Shown here: positions 34,390 through 46,400 of the stretch, piece after piece
How the letters are laid out: each line of letters begins with the position of its first letter
Position numbering within the stretch: position 1 is the first letter of the stretch
Origin: Oxytricha trifallax
Lineage: Eukaryota; Ciliophora; Spirotrichea; Sporadotrichida; Oxytrichidae
Direction of reading: 5' to 3'
NCBI GenBank assembly: GCA_000711775.1
Contig: ARYC01017059.1
Coordinates: 35,253-99,252 of the forward strand
Length of the DNA: 64,000 nucleotides
Program-made: the position numbers and the translations under genes
Notes under the pieces: generated by a model
The model's database searches: none
What the model was told of the DNA's origin: nothing
Seen by the model: the letters and a program-made list of their open reading frames with translations, nothing else

Positions 34390-35787
34390 AATGTAAAAAC
34401 GTTCCTTGCAATCAATTTCTTCAAGTTGAAACATGGTGAAATTCCTTTAATATATTATCCGGAATTGCTATGAAATCTATTTATACAATTATGTATTCTC
34501 TACATTCAACTTTAATTTATCTTAAGTAGTACAGAGGAATCCAGTATTTTAAATATTTCATTATATTCACCAAACCATCTTCATTTTATTTAAAATGCGA
34601 ATTATAGTTAATTTATTATGATTAATACTAAAAAATATGTGCATTTTATTATAGTTTAAATTGTAAAGCTATAAATAAATGAATAATATAAGTTACAATA
34701 GTAAATTTTAATTTTATCTTTTAAGCATTTATAATTAAATTATATTAATTTAATTTCAACATAATTTCAACATTTTAAAAATAATTAGTGTTAAAAGCTA
34801 CATATTTGATTTGGGAAAATGAATTTAAATTAAATTATTTAAATATTAAAATCTATCCAGTATATAAACCAAAGTGACTCAAAATACAAATTTAAATCAA
34901 TTAAGCTAGACTTTGATATTGCAAATATTCTTGAATCATCCCAGGAAGGGAAATATATTGATTTAAAACAATCTTTCAAAAACAGTGAAAGGGGTTTTTA
35001 TGCTTGGACAATGAAATAAATTCGTTTCAGCAATTACAACCCATGTCTCATTTTTAATACACTATCCTATGAATATATTATTATTAGGGTTAGGAGACAT
35101 TTCCCAAAAATATAATTGAAGGAAAATAATTATTACATAACTTTATTTATTTTACAAAATCGAATGTATTCCTACAATATTCCATGGAAATAGTTAAATT
35201 GATTAATATTTTAATTATTAAAATTCCCTTAATCAGATATATTTAGCATTAATGATATAGCTTTTATGTAAATAATAAAAAAAATAAAGAGTGAATTTTT
35301 CTAAAAAATAGATTTGAGACTTATTGACCTGAAGACTATATTTTTAAAAAATGCCTCCAAAAAATTTTTTAAAAAATAGCTTCAACAATTCAGTGAATTA
35401 GTATTTTATCCCTTTCAAACTCCATAATTTACCACTTAAGAATTAAAAGAACTATATGCCTTTGCCTTAATGAAATGAAAATATGTGGTATCTGTATATA
35501 TTCTAAAATCTTATTTAATTCAATACATTGAGCGGGTAGAAATTCAAGATAAATTTTTAATATAATTGATTTAGTAAGTCATCAATTAAACTTATTTATC
35601 GTTATTCCATTTTTTGAAAATGGGAGGAATCATCTATTTAATCTCTTAGAAAATTAGCTTTATTCATATAATTTCTACTCGTTTCTTATTAGTGATGTTC
35701 TCTTTAATCATTTATAAAACATCTTCAAATTCTTATGCTTAATTAATTGTATTATATTAGCATAATTATCCTTTTTTATGTTATTGA
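34390..35787. other. AT-rich germline DNA, nothing recognised
   Basis: About 1.4 kb between TBE 2 and the foldback element. No ORF with coding character, no terminal repeats. Confidence 0.5.
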
Positions 35788-37187
35788 TAAAAAAGAATTA
35801 GTTGGGGAAATTGAAAAATAAAATAAATAATTCGAATATATATTAATCTAACTGCCACATATTAGAGAGGTCTGTAGATTAAAATTGATTCAGTGTACTA
35901 ACCGTAATGTTTATAAGTGTCCTGGTTGCTAGTATTACCGGTTAGTGTTACTGTGATTTGAGGAAGAAAGACATTTGGCAGAGGAAATCATCAAATTTCC
36001 AGTGTATTATAGAGGATTTGGCGGATTTGACACATTTGGCAGGAGATTTTTAGAGAAATCAGTTTCAGAGATTTAATTAATTAAAGTTATTATTAAAAGA
36101 TTAAATTAAATTTAAAATTTGGCACATTGGGCACTTTTGACGCATTTGGCACCAGTCAAATTGAAAAATTAAAAAAGTGAATGAAGATGATTAAGTGTGA
36201 TTAATATCAAGTTTTAATTACTAAAAGTCGTTTTTTTCTTAATATTTATTTTAATTTATATTAAAACACCGTAAGGATAAAATGGGCAAGCAAATCACTA
36301 AGATAGGTCTCAAACACGCAAAGAATATCAATTTGAAGTTCCTGGTTAATTGCAAGCTCCCGATAGAGAACAACGTTTCTGTGTTCAACGGCTCCAGAAA
36401 TATCATTAATTATGGGTTTAAGGTAGAATGTAAGGTGAGCAATCTCGGTTTAGCATTTATCGACTCAAAGAGCTTCTTTAACGGTATTGTGCTAATTAGC
36501 ATATTACTCAGCAAGAGATATCTCAAATACATAACTTAGAAGTACATCAAGTGTCAAGATCTTGCCTGTATAGCAGACATGTTGCCGACTAGAACAACTA
36601 ATACGAACTCAGATACCTCAACATCGAAAGTGGTGAGACAACAGAATAAACATCTTTTTCTTCGTTGTTATTTTCACATAATTATCTCACTCGGTGTCTC
36701 TCTACTCTCATAAATGCGATTTATAGTTGCACAATATATTTTCTCATAACTACTAATTAAAACTTGATATTAATCACACTTAATCATCTTCATTCACTTT
36801 TTTAATTTTTCAATTTGACTGGTGCCAAATGCGTCAAAAGTGCCCAATGTGCCAAATTTTAAATTTAATTTAATCTTTTAATAATAACTTTAATTAATTA
36901 AATCTCTGAAACTGATTTCTCTAAAAATCTCCTGCCAAATGTGTCAAATCCGCCAAATCCTCTATAATACACTGGAAATTTGATGATTTCCTCTGCCAAA
37001 TGTCTTTCTTCCTCAAATCACAGTAACACTAACCGGTAATACTAGCAACCAGGACACTTATAAACATTACGGTTAGTACACTGAATCAATTTTAATCTAC
37101 AGACCTCTCTAATATGTGGCAGTTAGATTAATATATATTCGAATTATTTATTTTATTTTTCAATTTCCCCAACTAATTCTTTTTTTA
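35788..37187. mobile_element. Foldback element with 436-bp inverted arms
   Basis: The left arm (35,788-36,223) and right arm (36,751-37,187) are near-perfect inverted complements from AAAAAAGAATTAGTTGGGG inward to AATATCAAGTTTTAATTA. The arms contain short recurring TTTGGCA-type motifs. The 527-bp centre carries a decayed eL22 gene. No transposase is inside, so it would depend on factors in trans, or be a palindrome of another origin. No obvious target duplication was found. Confidence 0.8.
36282..36767 (+). pseudogene. Ribosomal protein eL22 (RPL22) pseudogene inside the foldback element
   Basis: ATG 36282. Residues 17-31 (N-L-K-F-L-V-N-C-K-L-P-I-E-N-N) fit the eL22 KF-x-x-D-C-x-x-P-V-E-D start, and residues 72-90 (L-L-S-K-R-Y-L-K-Y-I-T-Q-K-Y-I-K) match the family's S-K-R-Y-L-K-Y-L-T-K-K-Y-L-K signature. 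A frameshift near 36,570 moves the C-terminal motif Y-E-L-R-Y-L-N-I-E-S-G-E (about 36,600-36,640) into another frame. The original frame instead runs on to TGA at 36765-36767 in the right arm. There are no introns or pointers. eL22 binds rRNA in the large subunit; this copy should be non-functional. It is likely a captured gene copy. Confidence 0.8.
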
Positions 37188-39327
37188 GCAATTATATTTT
37201 TTGTTTGAAATCTTTTTGATATTTTAAGATATTCTAAGCAGTAATATTCATTTCTATAATAATCAAATCATTTCTCTTTTGTCTGAGTATGATCTATGTG
37301 CATATAGATTATTATAGAGATATAAAATTAGACTTTAAATTTAGTTTTAATTTTTAGAAAAAAGCTTAAAAATATCCATAAAATTTTAATTAAAATAATA
37401 GAAATTTGTTGTTTTGTTAGTCTAGTTTTAAGAATATTTAAAATTTATTGATTAAGATATTCAAATTAATATTTAAAACTTAGCCATTAATGGTCATAAT
37501 TCTTTTTAATTTATACCTATATTTATATAATTTAGGTTTTCGAACAAATTCTTCATAGAAATGGTTTTCTGTGAAGGATATCTTCGTGCTACTGTAATAA
37601 TTTAAGCGAAATAATAATTTCTTTATTTTAATTTATAATAAAGATATTTCAAAATTGAAGACATCAAAGTATAAATCACTTTAATAATTAAAAATGAGAT
37701 GCCATTGGTCGAATTAAGTAACATAGAATATAGTAAATTTATAATAAGATTTTGATTAAACTATTAAATCCTCTTTGATATATCGTAAATTAAACTGATA
37801 ATTATTGAATTAAATAATCAATTGAAATTTATAAGCATTAGTTTGTAAAATTTATTATTTATGAGCTTTTTATGTCAGTTATATGATAATAATGAAGTTT
37901 AAAGCCAAACCGAAGTGAAGAGGATATTTACTCTAAAATTTATAATTAAAATTAAATATTGTTTTAAGTAATCGTATTTAATAGAAAATATTTTGTAATA
38001 ATAATTTGAAATAATTTCAATCAGACAATTATTATAATGCCCAATTAAAATTAATTAAAGTATAAGAGAAAGTAATTAAATTAAGTTAACTAGATTAGGT
38101 GGTAAAATATAATTTTGAATTTTCATTATAAATATTGAGGTATCTCCTTATTTTTAAATTATTATTACTTTTAATAAATACCTAATTAACCTATTTATAA
38201 AATCTATAAACTTCTTCTTTCAATTATAAATAGTATTGTTTAGTTCTTATCAGTTACCAAAATTTATTCTTGTATATACGGGGTTATCCAAAATGTTTTC
38301 TATCTATCAGCAGATAATTTATTAAGGTTTTATTTATTATATCTTTCTTAATATTCTCTATTTCTACGAATATATAAGTGCTAATATCTCTTACTGTATT
38401 GTTTGAAGTGTTTCTTGACTTAAATTGGCTTTTACCCAACATCTCTATTCTTGGTTGCTTAAATTTATATCAGGTCTTTAGAAAATATCTTTTCTCAATA
38501 AAATTGAACTTCTTTTGGGCTTCAATAACCTCTTTGCAGCCTCTTCTGTTATATTAAATATACAAGATAATTTACATTTTATCTTTATCCTAACATAGCC
38601 TAAGAACTTGTTACAAAAATTATCTAATGTAGGATAATTGAGATTAAATTATAATGCATCTCATTCAATAATCATTCATCTATCAAGCAAGCTATATATC
38701 TAAGCCATACAAGTATCTTCATCCCTAAGAATAGTTTAAGTAGGGTACCCAAATATTAACAGAATCATTTCTGGAAATTATAATCTTCTTTTTCTTCAAG
38801 CTATTGTTGTGCATTTAAAATATTATTCTAGAATAATTTCCAGTTTAGTTTAAACCAAATAGACTAATCCTCATAGGGACATTAATACATTAATGAGACC
38901 TGGATTCATAAATTTATAAAATTTCCTTATAACTTTTAAACAATTAAATTAATAAAACTCAGCTAAAAATAGCAGTAATTTAAAATGCATTTAATTTAAG
39001 GTATTTTTGATATTTTTTAAAAAAGAATTTAAGCCATTTATAATTTAAGGTATTATCTCTACAAAATTAAAGCAATAATTCTAAAGAGTCAATATAGCTT
39101 AAATAAAATACTATGGCTTGAAATGGCATTGTATTGTACTTTAAATCGTTGATCTAATCAATTACCTCTTTACCTCTCTGATTGTAAAATAAAGGTTATA
39201 TTCTTGGAACTCTCAGGATTTTTTTACCTTGACGTTAATGCAGGTCGCTCTAAATGTATTTAAGATCAATATCGTAGAAATACATTTAAATTTGGAAAAT
39301 CAATATGAATTATATAGTTAAGATAAA
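37188..39327. other. AT-rich germline DNA with one weak coding relic
   Basis: Nothing firm apart from the minus-strand fragment at 38,345-38,722 described separately. Confidence 0.45.
38345..38722 (-). pseudogene. Possible cyclin-box-like fragment (weak)
   Basis: One frame reads D-E-D-T-C-M-A-Q-I-Y-S-L-L-D-R, TGA, M-I-I-E, TGA, D-A-L-Q-F-N-L-N-Y-P-T-L-D-N-F-C-N-K-F-L, then about 100 further open codons. The F-x-L-x-x-P-T-x-x-x-F spacing resembles the middle of a cyclin N-domain. The two in-frame TGAs would make it a pseudogene. Chance resemblance is quite possible in DNA this AT-rich. Confidence 0.25.
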
Positions 39328-39592
39328 GTTAGCAAAATTTAACAATCTTGGGCTCATTTGGAAGAGAATTTAAAATTATTTGGACTTTATTATTGGTGGT
39401 ACTAATTAATTTTATCCCTGGAACGAGAAAGCTTGACATTAATTGAATGCTTCTTTATTCGATATATTCATGCCCTTAATTTAACTCTATTTATTTCACT
39501 CCAGGAATTCGATAAAATAGTACCACAATATTAAAGTCCAGCTAATTTTAAATTATCTATCGAATGAGCCCCAGAGCTTCAAATTTTGCCAC
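39328..39592. mobile_element. Palindromic MITE (family P, copy 3)
   Basis: Inverted arms: left GGGCTCATTTGGA...TTGGACTTTATTATTGG; right complement ...AATATTAAAGTCCAGC...TCGAATGAGCCC. The GGACTTTATTATTGG(T/C)GGTA core is shared with copies 1 and 2, the GGGCT(C/T)ATTTG(G/A)A arm with copy 4. Confidence 0.75.
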
Positions 39593-42500
39593 CTTTAACT
39601 GCGACTATTTTAACTTACATTAAATTTAATTTAAATTAATGTTCAAAATTCAAATGTTTTTCAACAATATTAATTCATAATGATACATCTGAAGTTTTTC
39701 AAGCCTTTAATAAAGTGTAGATACAACAATAAAAGCATATATTTATATAACTTCAATTGATAAATAATATTTGCATTAAGTATTCCCATTTTCAAGTCTT
39801 ATTCCATTTAATTATGAGTAAATTTATCAAATTTTAAAAATAAATTAAAAACATTGGATGAAATTTTTCTCAATTAAAATATAGAATAACTCAAAGAAAA
39901 TACAATAAAGATTTTTAAATCAAAAAAATAAAATCAAAGATGGTAGAGAAAACCCGTTTAAAACAAAAATTAACTAATTGTTTAGAAATACAGATTGATA
40001 GAGAAGGAAGGTTAAATTCGGAGTTATAGAAACAGGATAATTGATTGGGGAAGAAAAAAAAAGTGAAATATTAAGAATAATCAAATAATATTAAAATAGA
40101 ACAATTAAAATTTATTATTATAAAATTTTAAAAACACCATTAATATAAATTTGATTTATGCGATTTGTTAATTTATTTTTAAATTATTATAATAGCATTT
40201 GATTATAATCTTGCAAATGTATTAATACCAAGACAGTGAAAATGACGAGTAAAACGTCCTAAGGGACATTTGCATTTATAAATGGTAATTTTAAAAATGT
40301 TAATAAAAAAGAGCAATTATAATGGTGAGAACGATAATTGTCTACCCTATCCATGAAATCAAGATTAATAACAACTCCATGAACCATTTAAGTATAGTTA
40401 ATTTTCAATTTATTTAAAATATACTCGACCTTATCAAAGTATAAAAGCTTAAATTTAATGTTGTGATGTTGCTAATCAAATATAATTATCTTTTCTAAGA
40501 AAAATATGGCATATAAAAGGTGATGTAAAGTAGTATGGCAACAGTAGTACACTCGGCTCTGCCAGCTTTTGGAAGAAGTCAATATCATCAGAGAGGAGAC
40601 CGTAATTCTCAACAAAAAAGCTAATAATATAAATTTTAAATTGTTTAAGGCTTTAAAATAATTATTGCACAATAGGTATGTTGATAATTATTATTAATTT
40701 GGATCATGGTTTTGTAAAGTAATTTTTACCAAAACTAAATAGTGGTAGTAGTATTAATAAGACTATGAAACTAATAATACCAAATCAAAATTATAATATA
40801 ATTAATTTATATTTAAATTAACTCATACCCAAATTTGTCTAAAAAATTGTTATTTGATTTTATAACTAGATGATTATTATTTCATTCTTACAATTCTATA
40901 TAAATTATTAAGGTTTATTTTAAAATATTGTTTCATTTAATGGATTTTGATTCCTTATTCATTTAATTTAAGATTATATAGTTCATAAATTGAAGAATAA
41001 GGAAATTTTATTATTATTGCTTAAATTTTAAATAAACTTAATTTTAAATAGGATAGTTAAATCGAAAAATGGATGGAATATAAATAATATCATTGAAAAT
41101 GACAATAATGTATTGGGATTTTATCATTATTCTTGCATATTATTGATTTTTCAGCACACTTGAGCTGATTCCCATCAATCAACAGTTCACCACACTATCT
41201 TCAGTGCTATTGTCATTTACTGTACTGTTACTGCACCTACCAAAATCAAAATGTCATCAAGCGTTAGATAGAAAGCTGACAGGAGTTGCTAGTCCAAATA
41301 AGCTGGTTTCTTGACAACTTTACAACTAAGATGATAAAATTAATAGTATTTTCCATATTGTAATTAATTACTACTAATGAATTCTATAAATAATCTGCAG
41401 ACAAGATAATTTAATTTAACAAGGGAAGTTTTCAATAAACTTTTACTCAGCAGTAGTAGCAGGATAGAATTAAAAGGGACATACTTCTTTAATTAATATC
41501 TTTTAAATAATTTAAAAATTAAGCTTTAATCTGTTAAGAAATACAAAAACATAAGATCCTTTAAATTCATGAAATAAATATAGAGCTAAATAAATTATAA
41601 GTTACTCTTAGAATTAAATGTATAAATTATTATTATTTATGTATATTAATAGACTCAAATATAGATTAATATTTATTATGGCTAATAATTTACATTCTTA
41701 ATAATATACATTTAGATTAAAAAAATAGTTTACATAAACTTGCCACCCGCAGAGATTCCTAATCAACTAGATAAGAATATTGAGTCAGCATGATCATACC
41801 AATACCTACTTGCCTAGATGCAACACAGTGGAAGGCCTTCTAATCAAGGCCGCATCGAGCTAAATATATTAAATATTTTTTTCCCAGAAATAATATTAGA
41901 TCTGTTGTAGCATCAAAGCGAATGTAAGATCCGGGAAAGAGTAAAGCTTAAAAGCCCTCATTTTATTCTTACTGTTTTGTTTGTAAGAATATAAGTTGCA
42001 GAACAAGTAATAATTCTTTGGAAATGCTTGAAAGTTGACGAGTCAAAATATACCAACTCCAAAACACATCAGGGTGTTCAATATTTATCAAGAATCGTCA
42101 AGTAAATGATTGAATTCTTAGAAATCTAATTGGCATTTAGTAGTTAGCATCTTTATTATTCAAAGAATATAAATAAAATAAAATAAAAATTAATAAAAAT
42201 ATTTATAAATAAAGATTTCTATAGTGCTGTGGTTAGCAGTTTATTCATCATTTTTACAAGTTTCATTTTCAATTTTTTAGTCATGACTCGCAATGAAGGA
42301 ATAGTGATTAACAAGAACAGAGTGATAGTAATATATTTTGTGATTAATAAAGAATGATAGATTTTTTTCTTATAAAAATTCTGCATTTTAAATTTACTGC
42401 TCACAATTAATTTATAAAAAATTTAATATTAATGCGGAAATTAAAGATAATTACCACGTAATTAAGCAAGTGCTTTCTGGTCTCTTTGCATTTCTAGTGT

Positions 42501-43596
42501 TAATGTTTAACTAATTTACCTTATAATAAATTATTCAATAGAAATGCATTGTTATAAAAATATTTCACTGTCTAGAACTTTTTTTTTCATTTGTTTATAT
42601 TAATGTGTTGATAGTTGATTTTGTTTAGCCGAAATCATATTCAGCAAGTTTGAAGAAATTAAAAATGTTTGGAATACAGGAAGATAGCATTTATAATTTA
42701 TTTAATATTTATTATAAATTTCAAATTAAAAATAATTGACTGGTTCGTGAGGAGATAAATAATTATTATCAAAGATATAGGTTATTATATATTTTATTAA
42801 GATTTAAATTTTCAAGCTTTAAATTCTCAAACTAACTTAATTACTGTTTTTGTTTGCAATGGCTTAAATTACATTTAGTAAAATTACTTAGAATTGCCAG
42901 TAATTGAGTAAATAATAAAAAATTGTGAATTTTAATATTTTAATCTCATAAATTTAAAAAATCTGTTATGCTTGAGTAAGTGGAATAATTGAATAAAAAT
43001 AAAATATTAAATATGGTCTAAGTTTTTCATAAAAGCTAATTTCAATTTTAGCAACACAAATAAATAAGTTTCTAAATATAAATTCTACGAATGATATATG
43101 ACTATGATTAAATAAATGCATCATATTGGATGAGAACACTAAGTATAATATTTATGAATTAGAGTATAAAAAATGAACTTCAATATTTATTAACTCAAAA
43201 AGATTTATTTGACTTAGCTAGTAAATTAAATGTTATTAAAAATAATGATAATTCTTCATTCTTGATTAATAAAAAAATACTACTTGCCAAATTTTTGAAT
43301 ATTTACTATTTACATATTTTCTAATTAATTTTAAAACAATTTTTCCGATAACATTTATTATAATAAGAGTTAAATAAGATGGTTCTTTTAAATGCTAGTC
43401 ATTTATAATTGGTAGATTTTGCATTAATCATTGGATTTTAATATTCAACTTATCAATTGTTTAAAAATTCAACAATTTTATTTTATATTTACTTACTCAA
43501 TTCACTCAAGCATAATAAGATTTATATATATTAATCTAAAATGTTAATTTTTAAATTCCTTACTGAGTTATTCGCTGGAAAATGAAAATAATTTGA
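39593..43596. other. AT-rich germline DNA, no firm features
   Basis: Slightly GC-richer patches at about 41,160-41,330 and 41,740-41,960 might be isolated MDSs or repeat remnants. Neither gives a recognisable protein. Confidence 0.4.
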
Positions 43597-44232
43597 CAGA
43601 TTGACCAAAGCAATCAGCTACTGCACAAAGAGAAGTCTAGAGAGACTAAGATGAGGGAGTAAGTGATTAAATAGCTGTTTACTTTGCCAAGTGCCTCAAA
43701 AGGCTTACTCCAATTATTTAAGTGCAAGAAGTCTGCATATCAATTGAAGGTGGTAGCAAATGAAGCAGTCTGAAAGAACAATAGTGGATCTGTAAATTAT
43801 GGCATGAAAGAAACAACTAAGTGAAGATTGGAAGTAATATTATAGGAATTGCGATCATTTCATATTACCCTTAAAAATGACGTCGAAGGATCTCTCAAGC
43901 AATATAACCCTAACAAAAACAAGAATGCCATCATATTTTGTATGCAGAATATGAGTATGGAACTATTTGATAAACAGTCCACGGAAGGATAGAAACTAGT
44001 GACAAGATAATATAGTATTAAGCAAAACAATAAAAACACAATCCTTAATTTAACAGATGATATTAATTTTACATAAAATATAGATTAGTTTTCATATCCC
44101 TTTGTAAAAATAATTAAATAACAAATAAAAGCTTTTCTTAATATATTTTATTTGAATATATAATTTCAAATGAGCTTTAATGCTCATATAAAATTTATGA
44201 TCTGTATGGAAATTAATAAAAAATATTCTTGA
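43597..44232 (+). pseudogene. Decayed coding remnant of unknown family
   Basis: A single frame from CAG 43597 to TGA 44230 has two internal TGAs (43771-43773, 43822-43824). Between them it reads like protein: M-R-E-Q-V-I-K-Q-L-F-T-L-P-S-A-S-K-G-L, then L-K-N-D-V-E-G-S-L-K-Q-Y-N-P-N-K. The patch at 43,597-44,020 is clearly less AT-rich than its flanks. No pointers were found to skip the stops. Family not recognised. Confidence 0.4.
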
Positions 44233-45774
44233 AAAGTAATCTACAAAATGAAATATTTATATTAAAAGCTGGCAAATTTATAAATTTTATAAATAAAAAA
44301 TAAAATTATTTGAAATTTTTATGTTTTTTGCTAATTTAAATAAGCATTACTAGTTAGATTTCAACTTATTAATCATGATTATTTGCTTTTATTATAAATT
44401 CATCTATATAAAAAAGTAATATTGCTTCCTAATTCAAGAATAAACTTATAACTGTTTCATAATGAAAGTTTAAGCAAGAATACATAAAATTAAAGAACTA
44501 TTAAATATGTTAAAAATGTAGATAAAATTTTAACATTTTAACCTATAGATATTTTATTGAAAGATTCAAAATTGATAATTATAAGCTTATGATTAAAATA
44601 AGTTCAATTTAAAAGAAAGCTAGATGATACCCTTATTTTTATTATACACATAATGATTACTATTTAAAGCTATTGTTTTTCATGATAATGACTACTTAGT
44701 CCTATTTGCCTAAGTTACTAGTTATCTAAAAGAAATTCAAAGTTAATATTATTTTTAAAAATGAAAAAATATTTCTAACTTATTTCCTTAGTTAATATGT
44801 TTTTAGTAAATTAAACATGGAGCCATAAATTACGGACATTATTTATTCACAGTTAAGTTTATTCTTGAAGATAACTGACCTAGTTTTATCTGAGAAACCT
44901 GATTCTTAAGCTTTTCGACACAATGACACGTGTCTGTCTATAGATTTATACGTAGTTAGGGTTTTCAAAAGATGGGTCCATCAAGCTTCCCTCCCTATAT
45001 TTATAGTAGTTTATTTCTCTTGAATCTTCAATTAAGTTCTAGTATGAGGAGGAGTTTTTAACTTAGAGAGTTTGTAATTTTGAATTAAATATGGTTTAAA
45101 TGGTTTATATTACACTTGGATTGCAAGCAAATCTTCAAACTAAACATGTAATGAAACTAAATATATAATTTATACCCTTTTGCTAATGATAGAAGAGATC
45201 CTGCGGTTGAAATATCAAGTCAAGTAAAATAATATATAAGTATCATACTTTATAATATTACAAAAACTAGAAACCTATTTGAGGTCTAATGTTACTTATG
45301 TTTTTTATTGATGAATTGTTTTAAATAAAATTATTCTTAACAACAAAATTTATTATTATAGTACTGCGAATCAATAATAATTATTAGTGTACTAAATTTA
45401 TGTAACTTAAGTATAATTATAAGAGAATTAAATACTTAATGTCTAATGCCTAATTAGATCATTTCACTAAATCAAAATTATTTATATAAAGATATATCAG
45501 TGTCACTACAGAATGAGAGACTATAATGTTTTATCAATCCCACTAAGCAACTCCATGATTGATGTTTCCAACTTCTAAATCTGATTTAATTTAATTGCTT
45601 AATGTAATAGAATCGGATGAATGGATGTGACTGAGATTATAAGTTAGGTCGAATTTAATGAAGTATCGAAATATTAAATATTCACAGAAATCAACAATTT
45701 CAACCATATAGTATACTTTATAATTCTATATTTATAATTTTAAAATTAAATATGTGTTGTGATATTAAGTTAAT
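44233..45774. other. AT-rich germline DNA, nothing recognised
   Basis: No coding signal, no repeat ends. A less AT-rich stretch at 44,890-45,060 is unassigned. Confidence 0.4.
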
Positions 45775-46400
45775 GGAGTGGATTGTCCCCATGGCATGCT
45801 GGAGTTTAAGTTGATGCCGCTAATTATTTTTAAGTGACATAGAGTGCAGAAATTTTTTATCCAGCTTTCATATGTCTAAACGCTGCCAAAATTTTAGGAT
45901 TTATTTTTTCCGGAGTGAGTCACGAAATTTTATTTTTTTTGCGACTCACTCCGCTTTCATATTTTAAGTTATTCTATATTCTCATTATTATAAGGTGTTT
46001 TTAATTTAGTTTAATGCATGCGTTTTAGTATAAAAGATAATTTTTTCTTGAGTTATGAATAATGTTACTATTCAAAGTAACAACCTTAAAATCTCTATAT
46101 GATAATATATAAAAATGTGAAATAAGAAAATCGTAAAAAGTTTTAGTATAAACTGCACGCTGATTGAGAAAAATTAAACACAATCAAAAGAAACAAGACA
46201 TGAATGAATATAAAAATATTAGTGGAGTGACTCGCAAAAAAATTTAAATTTCGTGACTCACTCCGCATAAATAGAAACTAAAATTTTGACAGCATTTATG
46301 CATGTCACCTAATCTGGGATTTAACCTGCAGGATATGTAGTGTTGAACTACAGAGTCCACCCATCTTCAGCATCTCCTAATGATGGAGTAAATCCACTCC
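45775..46400. mobile_element. Palindromic MITE with nested hairpins (family E)
   Basis: Arms of about 190-200 bp begin GGAGTGGAT and end ATCCACTCC. Each arm also contains its own inner palindrome GGAGTGAGTCACG...GCGACTCACTCC (about 45,914-45,954 and 46,206-46,264). The arms have diverged by small indels. No ORF. Confidence 0.75.

Noticed and set aside
36282..36539. 85-aa ORF as an unknown hypothetical protein
   Set aside because: The S-K-R-Y-L-K-Y motif and the later Y-E-L-R-Y-L-N-I-E-S-G-E identify eL22; the 85-aa end is only a TAG, which encodes Gln here.
46320..46380. tRNA-Leu(CAA)-like gene on the minus strand
   Set aside because: The 5-bp stem with a 7-nt loop is tempting, but the T-stem does not pair, no acceptor stem or D-arm is found, and the sequence belongs to one arm of a MITE. 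No tRNA or rRNA genes were seen in the window.
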